Positions 20,395-27,111 of a stretch of 32,122 bases of DNA are shown in pieces. A program made the position numbers and the translations under genes. The stretch comes from a virus. The DNA is taken from the IMG/VR virus record IMGVR_UViG_3300046010_009783, positions 1 to 32,122 of that record; one strand, given 5' to 3'. Under the pieces are notes generated by a model. That model ran no database searches and had not been told where the DNA came from. It saw only the letters and a list, made by a program, of their open reading frames with translations. Position 1 is the first letter of the stretch. Every line of letters begins with the position of its first letter.

Positions 20395-22128
20395 ATGGAA
20401 AAGTTATACGATTTTAGTTTATCAAGTTATCATACTATGCTTTACAAAGATTATTGTGAAGTAGATGAAGATATATTATTAGGTGAACATGACTCAGACA
20501 CACCACCCATAATAGCAAGCTTCAACAAATTCTCATTAATAAGAAAAGAGTTTGATTACGACAAAACTTTATTAGGTGAAGAACCATATGTTGAGAATTA
20601 TAACAACTTGTTTGCTCATTTGATGTTCAAGAGGTTATCACTCTATGTTGAAAAAAATGAAGATAAAGTTTCAATAAAATTCTTTTTATATTACAAAGGT
20701 AGACAAGCTGGAAAAAAATATTTCAAGAAAGATACTATCTGTCATTTTTTAACCTATAACTTCAAACAAAATTGTCTTTATAATGGTCATATCAAAAATT
20801 ATCATCTTAAACGAAAAAAAAAGAGTCAATTAGGGAAAAACCTTTGGTACAATAAACCAATTCAGTCATTTATTCAAACATGGGTAAATCATACTAGAGG
20901 AATGAAATTGAATGACTTTGATAAAATTGAAAAATCAGGTAAAGAAATTAATGAAGCCATTGTATTGTTTTTACAAAATATACCAGATGTAAATCCTGAA
21001 AACCACGATTATTCTTACGACAACATTTTATACAAAAGATACTTGGATGGGATTGGTGTTAAAGTACCAAACAACTGGATGTATTTCAACAGAATCTTTC
21101 CACAGATAACAAAAAAGATATTCAAGAAATATAACTATAAGTTTGTGGATGCTTTTATGGGTTTAAATGATTTCACTGGTGATAAAATCAAGAGAGTATT
21201 ACATAGTGTAGAATCAACAGATGGGGTTGAGTCATTAAAGTTTGCACTTGATTTCTTTGGGAAAGATTTCATATTATCTCAACCTGATGTCTTCATTAAA
21301 GAAATATTGGAAAGTACATCTTTCTTTATGGATTGGCAAGTGTTTATTAATCACCATAGAATTAGTTTGGTTGACTTCACCAAAACTGAGGTAAAATATT
21401 GTTTCGAAATTTTCAAGTTGGTTGTTAGGGGTGAAATTAATTTACATTCATTCACTGACCATATTGCTTACAAGATTAGATTAAAAAACTTTGAACCTGT
21501 AATGTGGAGAGCCAAGAATTATGATACTTTTGCTGAAGAACATTATATTTGGTCTGAAAAGATTGGTTCGATGAAAAGTGCTGAGTATAGAAGATTATAT
21601 GATGAAAAGTTCAAGGAATATATCGAAACACCCATCTTTGATTATTATCCTGTATTACTGACTGAAAGTAAGGAATACAATATGGAGAGTTTCCTCCAAT
21701 CAAATTGTGTTAGAACTTATACAGATAAACCAGCATCCATTATCATATCTTTAAGAAAAGGGGGAATTCACTCCAAAACAAGGGCAACCATTGAATATAA
21801 GATTGAAAATGATTTTGATAAAATTAAATTCAATCGTGTCCAATCCTTGGGTAGATATAATGAAAAGTTGGATGAAAGTTGGACAAAAGTTTTAATTGAA
21901 CTTGACACCAAAATGTTTTATACTTTGGAAAATGATATCTTTAAGTTGCCTGAGGTTGAAATAAAATATGGTGGGAAAACATTTATGTCACATTTGATAT
22001 TTGTTGAGGATAGTGTCAAAGCTCAATTATATAATGGTACAACTAGTAAACTACCACCAAGAAAAATTGTTACATTCACAAATAATCCTGTAAAAAACAT
22101 TTATAATCCAACATTAGAACTATTATGA
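20395..22128 (+). CDS. PcfJ-like domain protein
   Basis: A 577-residue protein. The C-terminal third has the PcfJ-type pattern: MESFLQSNCVRTYTDKPASI (N437, C438 where many members have HCV), then ISLRKGG, RATIEYKIE, and VQSLGRYNEKLDESW (equivalent to Q-x-x-G-x-x-N). The N-terminal two-thirds is Lys- and aromatic-rich, largely helical, with no recognisable domain. PcfJ-like proteins are found on plasmids and phages; their biochemical role is not established. The His-to-Asn change at the usual HCV site is notable. It overlaps the next gene by ATGA and begins 11 bases after a terminator T-run. Confidence 0.65.
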   Translation: MEKLYDFSLSSYHTMLYKDYCEVDEDILLGEHDSDTPPIIASFNKFSLIRKEFDYDKTLLGEEPYVENYNNLFAHLMFKRLSLYVEKNEDKVSIKFFLYYKGRQAGKKYFKKDTICHFLTYNFKQNCLYNGHIKNYHLKRKKKSQLGKNLWYNKPIQSFIQTWVNHTRGMKLNDFDKIEKSGKEINEAIVLFLQNIPDVNPENHDYSYDNILYKRYLDGIGVKVPNNWMYFNRIFPQITKKIFKKYNYKFVDAFMGLNDFTGDKIKRVLHSVESTDGVESLKFALDFFGKDFILSQPDVFIKEILESTSFFMDWQVFINHHRISLVDFTKTEVKYCFEIFKLVVRGEINLHSFTDHIAYKIRLKNFEPVMWRAKNYDTFAEEHYIWSEKIGSMKSAEYRRLYDEKFKEYIETPIFDYYPVLLTESKEYNMESFLQSNCVRTYTDKPASIIISLRKGGIHSKTRATIEYKIENDFDKIKFNRVQSLGRYNEKLDESWTKVLIELDTKMFYTLENDIFKLPEVEIKYGGKTFMSHLIFVEDSVKAQLYNGTTSKLPPRKIVTFTNNPVKNIYNPTLELL

Positions 22129-22436
22129 CAAACAGAAACAGAGTTAATGATATATTCAAAGAAAGATTTAAACAAATCCCCTCTTCATTATATATAAAAA
22201 ATGAAAATATTTCTAAAGAAAACTTGGATAAGTTTTTAAGTAAATCTCATTTGATTTTTGTTAATAAGAAGGTGGCGGAAGGAAAAATAGTTGAGATGGA
22301 TAGATTAGTTGAATACGATTCGAATGGTATTCTTATTTACATAAAAGGGGTTGAAGATATATTTATTCTAACCACAACAGATAGATTGAATGTTGCGGAG
22401 TTTACTTTACATAACTTAATAAAACTTAATAAATAA
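22125..22436 (+). CDS. Small protein of unknown function, coupled to PcfJ-like gene
   Basis: A 103-residue protein: a basic N-terminal helix (NRVNDIFKERFKQI), a helix SKENLDKFLSKSHLIFV, and strands (GILIYIKGVEDIFILTTTD) plus a final helix. ATGA overlap with the PcfJ-like gene implies coupled translation. No family recognised. A hairpin and the homing endonuclease gene follow within 50 bases. Confidence 0.6.
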   Translation: MTNRNRVNDIFKERFKQIPSSLYIKNENISKENLDKFLSKSHLIFVNKKVAEGKIVEMDRLVEYDSNGILIYIKGVEDIFILTTTDRLNVAEFTLHNLIKLNK

Positions 22437-22446
22437 TTTAATTTTG

Positions 22447-22486
22447 ATACAACTTAGTGATATTTATAATAAACACTAAGTTGTAT
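22447..22486 (+). promoter_or_regulatory. Hairpin burying the endonuclease start, with TATTTATA in the loop
   Basis: The 13-bp perfect stem ATACAACTTAGTG (22447-22459) / CACTAAGTTGTAT (22474-22486) has a 14-base loop that contains TATTTATA (22461-22468). The ATG of the endonuclease is 22485-22487, at the base of the 3' arm. There is no T-run, so it is not a terminator. mRNA begun at the loop motif would lack the 5' arm and leave the start codon free. Read-through mRNA would fold and hide it. Confidence 0.65.
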
Positions 22487-23135
22487 GGAAAACGGAAAAA
22501 TATATAAAATTACAAACACCGAAAACAATAAAGTTTATATTGGTTGTACGATTAATACACTAAAACATAGATTTGAAGAACATTGTTACAGATGTCTGAA
22601 AACTAACATCAATACAAAATTATGTAATAATGTTAGAAAGTATGGTGTTGAAAAGTTTACAATTGAGTTGATTGAAGAATGTTCATTGGATGTTATATAT
22701 AATAGAGAGGTTGAAGTTATTAAGGAACACAATAGTTTTGAGGAAGGATTAAACTCTACAGTAGGAGGAGAGGGATGTTTAGGTTATAAACACTCACCTG
22801 AAATAAGAATGAAGATATCTAATGCGGTTAAAGATGGTAAATCACATAAAGGTAAAACTTATGAAGAGATTTATGGAGATAGAGCACAAGAAGAAAAAAA
22901 TAAGAGAAAACAAGCGGGTTGGTCTAAAAATTTGAATGAAGAAGAAAAGTTAAAAGTTATTGAAAAAATAAGAAACATTAAACGAAGTAAATCTAAAACC
23001 AGTATTGAAACTATTAATGGTATTAAAAAATTAATAAGTGAAAATGTTAAGCCAAGCGAAATAAATAAACAATATCCTGAAGTTCATATTAGAACAATAT
23101 ATAGTATAAAAGCTGGAACTAGATGGAAAGATTAA
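22485..23135 (+). CDS. GIY-YIG homing endonuclease (free-standing)
   Basis: A 216-residue protein. N-terminal GIY-YIG nuclease domain: KIYKIT (5-10), KVYIGCT (16-22), catalytic-type Arg R29 (LKHRFEEH), VRKYGVEKFTIELIEE, and E75 (YNREVEVI) at the catalytic Glu position. A NUMOD3-like segment LGYKHSPEIRMKISNAVK (~99-116) follows. The C-terminus (ETINGIKKLISE...SEINKQYPEVHIRTIYSIKAG) is a helix-turn-helix of the DNA-binding type. This architecture is that of phage homing endonucleases such as the SegA/I-TevI group. It lies between ordinary genes, without an intron boundary visible, so it is free-standing. Confidence 0.88.
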   Translation: MENGKIYKITNTENNKVYIGCTINTLKHRFEEHCYRCLKTNINTKLCNNVRKYGVEKFTIELIEECSLDVIYNREVEVIKEHNSFEEGLNSTVGGEGCLGYKHSPEIRMKISNAVKDGKSHKGKTYEEIYGDRAQEEKNKRKQAGWSKNLNEEEKLKVIEKIRNIKRSKSKTSIETINGIKKLISENVKPSEINKQYPEVHIRTIYSIKAGTRWKD

Positions 23136-23146
23136 AAAACAAAAAA

Positions 23147-23455
23147 ATGGAAATCACAAGTGAAGAATTAAAATCAAAAATTGAATCAGGTGAACAAGTT
23201 ATTATTGACTTTTGGGCCAGCTGGTGTATGCCGTGCAAGATGTTTAAACCCACCTTTGATAAAGTTGCCGAGAGTTCTGAAGTACCTATGTATACAATGA
23301 ATGTTGAACATAATGGTGAATATGCTGTTGAGTTGGGTATTCGTGCAGTACCAACCATTAAAGCTTTTAGTAATGGTGGTGAAGTTTATTCTAAATCAGG
23401 TATTCTTAGTGAGTCAGAATTAAAAGGAGTTATAAATAACATCATCAATGGATAA
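23147..23455 (+). CDS. Thioredoxin
   Basis: A 102-residue thioredoxin-fold protein: strand VIIDFWASWCMPCKMFKPTF with active site C27-M-P-C30, cis-Pro P69 in IRAVPTIKAF, and the usual length. The CMPC pair differs from the standard CGPC; changes at these two positions shift the redox potential. I choose ATG 23147 with an A-rich leader over the in-frame ATG 23123, which overlaps the endonuclease gene. It probably donates electrons to ribonucleotide reductase or other phage enzymes. It overlaps the glutaredoxin-like gene by 8 bases. Confidence 0.9.
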   Translation: MEITSEELKSKIESGEQVIIDFWASWCMPCKMFKPTFDKVAESSEVPMYTMNVEHNGEYAVELGIRAVPTIKAFSNGGEVYSKSGILSESELKGVINNIING

Positions 23456-23735
23456 CAAACTAGTAATAGTATATACAATGAAAGGTTGTCCCCACTGTAC
23501 GGACTTCAAAGATTTATTAGTTCAAAATGGCATTGAGTTCTATGATAGAGATATCGATGAATATAGTGACGAGTTTGATATGTTTGTCGAATTAACAGGA
23601 AAAGATTTTGTTCCAGCATTTATGTTGGTAGATGAATCCGAGAGTGACGAACCCATACCAATGTTATTTGCACCTGAAGAGGATTTCAACGAATTAGAAG
23701 AAGGATTGGAAATTATCAAAAAGTTCTTACAATAA
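23448..23735 (+). CDS. Glutaredoxin-like protein
   Basis: A 95-residue protein with thioredoxin fold: LVIVYTMKGCPHCTDFKDLL with C14-P-H-C17 and cis-Pro P56 (DFVPAFML). CPHC is found in some glutaredoxins and NrdH-like proteins. The C-terminus is acidic (APEEDFNELEEGLEII). It is encoded with thioredoxin (8-base overlap), and the pair likely serves dithiol reduction for nucleotide synthesis. A bidirectional terminator follows at once. Confidence 0.82.
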   Translation: MDNKLVIVYTMKGCPHCTDFKDLLVQNGIEFYDRDIDEYSDEFDMFVELTGKDFVPAFMLVDESESDEPIPMLFAPEEDFNELEEGLEIIKKFLQ

Positions 23736-23764
23736 AAAATGTCCCCAATATTAGGGGACATTTT
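23736..23764. terminator. Bidirectional intrinsic terminator between convergent genes
   Basis: AAAATGTCCCC (23736-23746) pairs perfectly with GGGGACATTTT (23754-23764), 7-base loop. T-rich tails are present on both strands, so it can end both the thioredoxin-glutaredoxin operon and the minus-strand gene at 23768-24598. Confidence 0.9.
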
Positions 23765-23767
23765 CAT

Positions 23768-24598
23768 TTAGAATATAACCAAATCTTTCATTCTATCTTT
23801 AACTAACCAAGGTTTCTCATTTAGTTGATTATCAATATCTCTTTCAACATCATAATCTTTAATATAGTCATTTGCAAACTTGTTTAAGTTGAAATCAAAT
23901 ACATCTAATATTAATGACTTAATTTTCTCTGGTGTATAAATCGAATCACAAGTTACCTCAATGTTAAAATCATCCTCATTGTTAATAACTGAAGAATACT
24001 TAAATGTAATTTTATCAGTTTCAAGTAAGTTAAATAATTGATTGCAAATATGTTCACCATAATATAATTCTCTTCTACCAAGGTTTAAGCTATATCCATA
24101 AGGGAATGATGAGGAAACAGAAAGAAAGTTCGTTGTGTTGAATATTTTAAGGTTCTCAGGGATGAATGGGGAATAGAACTCTAGTTCCAATTTGTCTGTA
24201 AAGTTAATATTATTTAGGAACTCTTTGTTGTAATCATTTTTACTATCTCTATTAACTTCATTGATTACCTGTTGGTGGAAAATAGGTCTATCACTTTTAT
24301 GATATTCAAAGTAATATTCGTTTGGGGAAAGCGGTTCTCTATAATCTATTAAATCAATTATATTGATATGTTTAAGATTAAGATAGGTTAATAAATCAGG
24401 ATTCTTTTCAACAAATAAATCTCTTAACTTATTTAAATCTAAAACTTCATCTGAGTTTGTTGCACCATAAACAACCAAGAATGATTTAAAATCAACAACT
24501 TGAAATCTTGAGGTAAAGTTTGGGTTTACATTTTTGACAATAAAGTCAGCGAATAGGTTTACAAAACCTTCTTTTGATAATCTATTAATATACTTCAT
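23768..24598 (-). CDS. Unknown minus-strand protein, 276 residues
   Basis: A protein with mixed alpha/beta pattern: MKYINRLSKEGFVNLFADFIVKN, FKSFLVVYGATNSDEVLDL, LIDYREPLSPNEYYFEYHKS, KITFKYSSVINNEDDFNIEVTCDSIY, and a C-terminal charged helix. YREPLSPNEYYFEYH and GRRELYYGEHICNQLF are distinctive, but I do not recognise a family. It is bounded by the bidirectional terminator at 23736-23764 and a TACATTTG promoter element 12 bases upstream of its ATG. Function unknown. Confidence 0.62.
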   Translation of the reverse strand: MKYINRLSKEGFVNLFADFIVKNVNPNFTSRFQVVDFKSFLVVYGATNSDEVLDLNKLRDLFVEKNPDLLTYLNLKHINIIDLIDYREPLSPNEYYFEYHKSDRPIFHQQVINEVNRDSKNDYNKEFLNNINFTDKLELEFYSPFIPENLKIFNTTNFLSVSSSFPYGYSLNLGRRELYYGEHICNQLFNLLETDKITFKYSSVINNEDDFNIEVTCDSIYTPEKIKSLILDVFDFNLNKFANDYIKDYDVERDIDNQLNEKPWLVKDRMKDLVIF

Positions 24599-24609
24599 AA
24601 TTTTTTTAT

Positions 24610-24617
24610 CAAATGTA
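24610..24617 (-). promoter_or_regulatory. Host-type -7 element for the 24598 minus gene
   Basis: Read on the minus strand TACATTTG fits TAnnTTTG. No convincing TTTG lies 19-21 bases further upstream. Its position only 11 bases from the ATG would give a nearly leaderless mRNA. Confidence 0.4.
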
Positions 24618-24652
24618 TAAACAAAAAAATTATTATCTTAAATAGTAAAAAT

Positions 24653-24676
24653 AAAAAAAGGGACATTGATTGTCCC
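24653..24676 (-). terminator. Minus-strand terminator after small Cys-rich gene
   Basis: Minus-strand reading gives GGGACA / TGTCCC (plus-strand arms 24660-24665 and 24671-24676, 5-base loop) followed by seven T (plus 24653-24659). It lies 31 bases past the stop of the 24708-24860 gene. Confidence 0.75.
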
Positions 24677-24707
24677 CTTCAAAGTTCGTACCTTCCCTTC
24701 AGTGAAG

Positions 24708-24860
24708 TTATCTTTTGTTGTAGTACTTCTCAACAACCTTTTTGATTGATTCTTGAATGTTGTTGTTAGTCACCTGTCTCTGACTAGTTTGGTTACTAGC
24801 AGGTGGTGGTGTTGAAGGGGCTGGTTGACCTTGTGGTTTGTTTTTGCATCCACATCCCAT
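24708..24860 (-). CDS. Small Cys-rich, Pro/Gln-rich protein
   Basis: A 50-residue minus-strand gene: it starts ATG at 24860 with MGCGCKNKPQGQPAP, goes on through a Pro/Ser/Thr-rich linker, and ends in a helix NNIQESIKKVVEKYYNKR. Three features support it: a good ATG frame, a terminator just after its stop, and an otherwise empty gap. The C-G-C start could bind metal or be modified. The tail helix resembles the L-I-K-K-S-I-N-E type tag of other virion candidates in the window. Function unknown. Confidence 0.62.
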   Translation of the reverse strand: MGCGCKNKPQGQPAPSTPPPASNQTSQRQVTNNNIQESIKKVVEKYYNKR

Positions 24861-24883
24861 GTCATTATCAGTTTAATTAATTT

Positions 24884-24899
24884 ATGAAGTCAACTTCAT
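24884..24899. promoter_or_regulatory. Inverted repeat in divergent intergenic region (operator-like)
   Basis: ATGAAGT-CA-ACTTCAT is a perfect 7-bp inverted repeat with a two-base centre, between the divergent genes 24708-24860 (minus) and 24952-26304 (plus). The compact symmetry without loop room suggests a protein-binding site rather than an RNA hairpin. The binding protein is unknown. Confidence 0.4.
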
Positions 24900-24915
24900 T
24901 AATAAATATCTTAAG

Positions 24916-24923
24916 TATTTATA
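24916..24923 (+). promoter_or_regulatory. TATTTATA element before the 24952 gene
   Basis: TATTTATA lies 28 bases before ATG 24952, the longest distance in the set of six. Candidate late-promoter element. Confidence 0.35.
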
Positions 24924-24951
24924 TTATGTAAATAAAACCTTATTTGACAAT

Positions 24952-26304
24952 ATGAAAAAAATTATTATAGCCGAAAGTCAGGCAAAAAACCTAATTAAAA
25001 TCCTTAAAGAACAAAATGAGGGTGAATATTATGAGATGACTGGTAAACAATATGAGGAACTATTGAAGTTAGCTTCATATAACTCAAAGGTTACTGGTAT
25101 TAAAAAGTTTGGTGGAAAACCATTATATGTCGTTGGAGATGTTAATTTAAGTGGAACTCCAATAAAAGACTTGGGAAATGTTGCCGTTATTACTGGAAGA
25201 TTAAATATTAGTAGTACACAAATTAGTAGTTTGGGTAATACTATAGTTAAAGGATATGTAAGTGATTATAATACACCAATTGAAAAAATGAGAATTAGAA
25301 GAGAGGAGTTGGCTAAATTGGCTGATGCTGATGAGAGGAGACAAGATGGTGAATGGGACTTGGATAATCCAAAGATTGATGATGAAGGATTGGCGGCAAA
25401 TGCTTTGTTTGATTATTTGGTTTATAAGGGTGATTTGGATGAGATGGATGAAGAAACCAAGAATGAAATAAAAACTAAGAAGGAAGAAATTGAAAGGTTA
25501 ATTGAAGAAGGTAAAGGGTTGGATATGGACTCTGAAGAAAGGGAAGAAATATATGATAGGATTACTGACTTAGAAAATGAAATTGAAGAATTACAAGAGG
25601 GTGTTGCTGATGTATATTATCTTATACCACAATCTTATCGTTCATATGGTGACCTTAACAATTTCGAGGTTATTGGTTTGAGGGGTCAAGAATATGTTGT
25701 TGGTTATTGGGATGATGTGTATGAAGCGGCAGTTGAGAATCAAGAACAATTGATTGAGGATATTGGTATTGATGGAATTAGTAGGGGACTAATTGAAGAT
25801 AATATTGACAAAGGTCGAGTTAGAGAATATATGGAGGAGTTTTATAGAGACGACATTACTGACAACCCTGAAGTTTATTTTGATGATGATGATTACCAAT
25901 TAACTGATGAACAAGAAGAGAGAAAAGAAAGATTGGAAATTGAAATTGAAGGATTGAGAGAAAAATTAGAAAACACGGAAAATGAAGATGAAATAGCTGA
26001 TTTGGAAACAGAAATTGGGGGATTTCAAGAAGAATTAGATAGTATAGAACCAGATACAGAACCAACTGATGATATGATTGACGAAAAAGTCGATTACTAT
26101 ATAAGAAACACTGATGAAATAGATTGGTTGAAGGAAATGGGTTATGAATTAAATGATTGGGTTAATTTGAAAGGTGTTGCCCGAGATATAGTTGATAGTG
26201 ATGGTTTGGGTGTTATGGCTTCTTATGATGGAAATTACGATGAACGAACAGTAACAACACCTGATGGGAAGAAATATACTTTTGTCATAATGAGAATGAA
26301 CTAG
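24952..26304 (+). CDS. Tagged acidic protein with LRR-like beta repeats and coiled coils
   Basis: A 450-residue acidic protein. The N-terminal tag MKKIIIAESQAKNLIKILKE resembles that of the 9586 protein. Residues ~55-105 form short leucine-rich/beta-ladder repeats (KPLYVVGDVNLSGTPIKDLGN, VAVITGRLNISSTQISSLGN) of about 21 residues each. Two coiled coils follow (~165-215 and ~325-370), both Glu-rich, with D/E-rich linkers. A small C-terminal domain ends VTTPDGKKYTFVIMRMN. I associate this architecture with large environmental phages, without a known function. It is likely a virion or injected protein given the tag. Confidence 0.65.
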   Translation: MKKIIIAESQAKNLIKILKEQNEGEYYEMTGKQYEELLKLASYNSKVTGIKKFGGKPLYVVGDVNLSGTPIKDLGNVAVITGRLNISSTQISSLGNTIVKGYVSDYNTPIEKMRIRREELAKLADADERRQDGEWDLDNPKIDDEGLAANALFDYLVYKGDLDEMDEETKNEIKTKKEEIERLIEEGKGLDMDSEEREEIYDRITDLENEIEELQEGVADVYYLIPQSYRSYGDLNNFEVIGLRGQEYVVGYWDDVYEAAVENQEQLIEDIGIDGISRGLIEDNIDKGRVREYMEEFYRDDITDNPEVYFDDDDYQLTDEQEERKERLEIEIEGLREKLENTENEDEIADLETEIGGFQEELDSIEPDTEPTDDMIDEKVDYYIRNTDEIDWLKEMGYELNDWVNLKGVARDIVDSDGLGVMASYDGNYDERTVTTPDGKKYTFVIMRMN

Positions 26305-26339
26305 TTTATTTTAGATAAAACTTTAATTATATTTTGAGT

Positions 26340-27041
26340 ATGAAGAAGAATAAATTAAAGTTTGTTATGAGTACAGATTGGATATTCGAAGGTGTCATTG
26401 ACGCTGAATTAAAAGAATATGTCCTCTTAGGTTATTTCCAAAAACTGAACAAACAATTGGAAGAAATGAAAGTTTATCCAATGTTCACGGAAATTACCCT
26501 CCATTTAGCAAACATTCGAAATCTATTATCAAAGAATCAAATATTATATACAGATAAGTCATTACTCAATGTTGACGATGAGATAACACTTGCTGACCTG
26601 AAAACTAAGGACAGACCAATCTTAACCATACACGAAGAAACTGAACTTATAAAGATATTAAAATATAGTGATGCCAAACTACAAGATTACTTTGACATCA
26701 TTAAATCTGTTTGGACAATAGTTTATGATGCAATCGAAGTTGTATCTATATTAAACGAAGATAATTTAACTTCCAAGAAAGGTTATTTCTATACCAAATC
26801 TAGTAATTTAATAGACATTTGGGAGTACAATATTAGAAAACATAAGGGTGAAAATAAGACAACCTTCAAACAAATTGAAGACCCCAACTTTTATACTCAC
26901 CTTATATCAACTGAAAATGAGTTACCAACATTTTATATTCATTGTGATAAAGAAGTTCCATTCGAGGAAACTTTGTTACCATTGATGAAAAGAAAGGTAT
27001 TGTCGTATATTTTTCAGTCAAAAAACTTAGCAATAAGGTAA
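26340..27041 (+). CDS. Unknown helical protein, 233 residues
   Basis: From ATG 26340 (TTG 26334 also in frame). The protein begins MKKNKLKFVMSTDWIFEGVIDAELKEYVLLGYFQKLNKQLEE, and its middle is helical with many charged residues (LADLKTKDRPILTIHEETELIKILKYSDAKL). The end (FYIHCDKEVPFEETLLPLMKRKVLSYIF) is mixed. W-I-F-E-G-x-I-D-x-E-x-K-x-Y-x-L-L-G-Y is striking, but I do not know its family. It stands alone after the tagged acidic gene and before the lipoprotein gene. Confidence 0.62.
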   Translation: MKKNKLKFVMSTDWIFEGVIDAELKEYVLLGYFQKLNKQLEEMKVYPMFTEITLHLANIRNLLSKNQILYTDKSLLNVDDEITLADLKTKDRPILTIHEETELIKILKYSDAKLQDYFDIIKSVWTIVYDAIEVVSILNEDNLTSKKGYFYTKSSNLIDIWEYNIRKHKGENKTTFKQIEDPNFYTHLISTENELPTFYIHCDKEVPFEETLLPLMKRKVLSYIFQSKNLAIR

Positions 27042-27111
27042 TATTGGAAATTGGATTATTTGGTTGTGTTAAATTAATTATTAAAAGTTAATAAACCAAT
27101 AAAACAATTTT

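Noticed and set aside
23768-24598. Assigning an enzymatic family to the 276-residue minus protein
   Set aside because: Segments such as YREPLSPNEYYFEYH looked distinctive, but no complete motif set of any known family could be matched.
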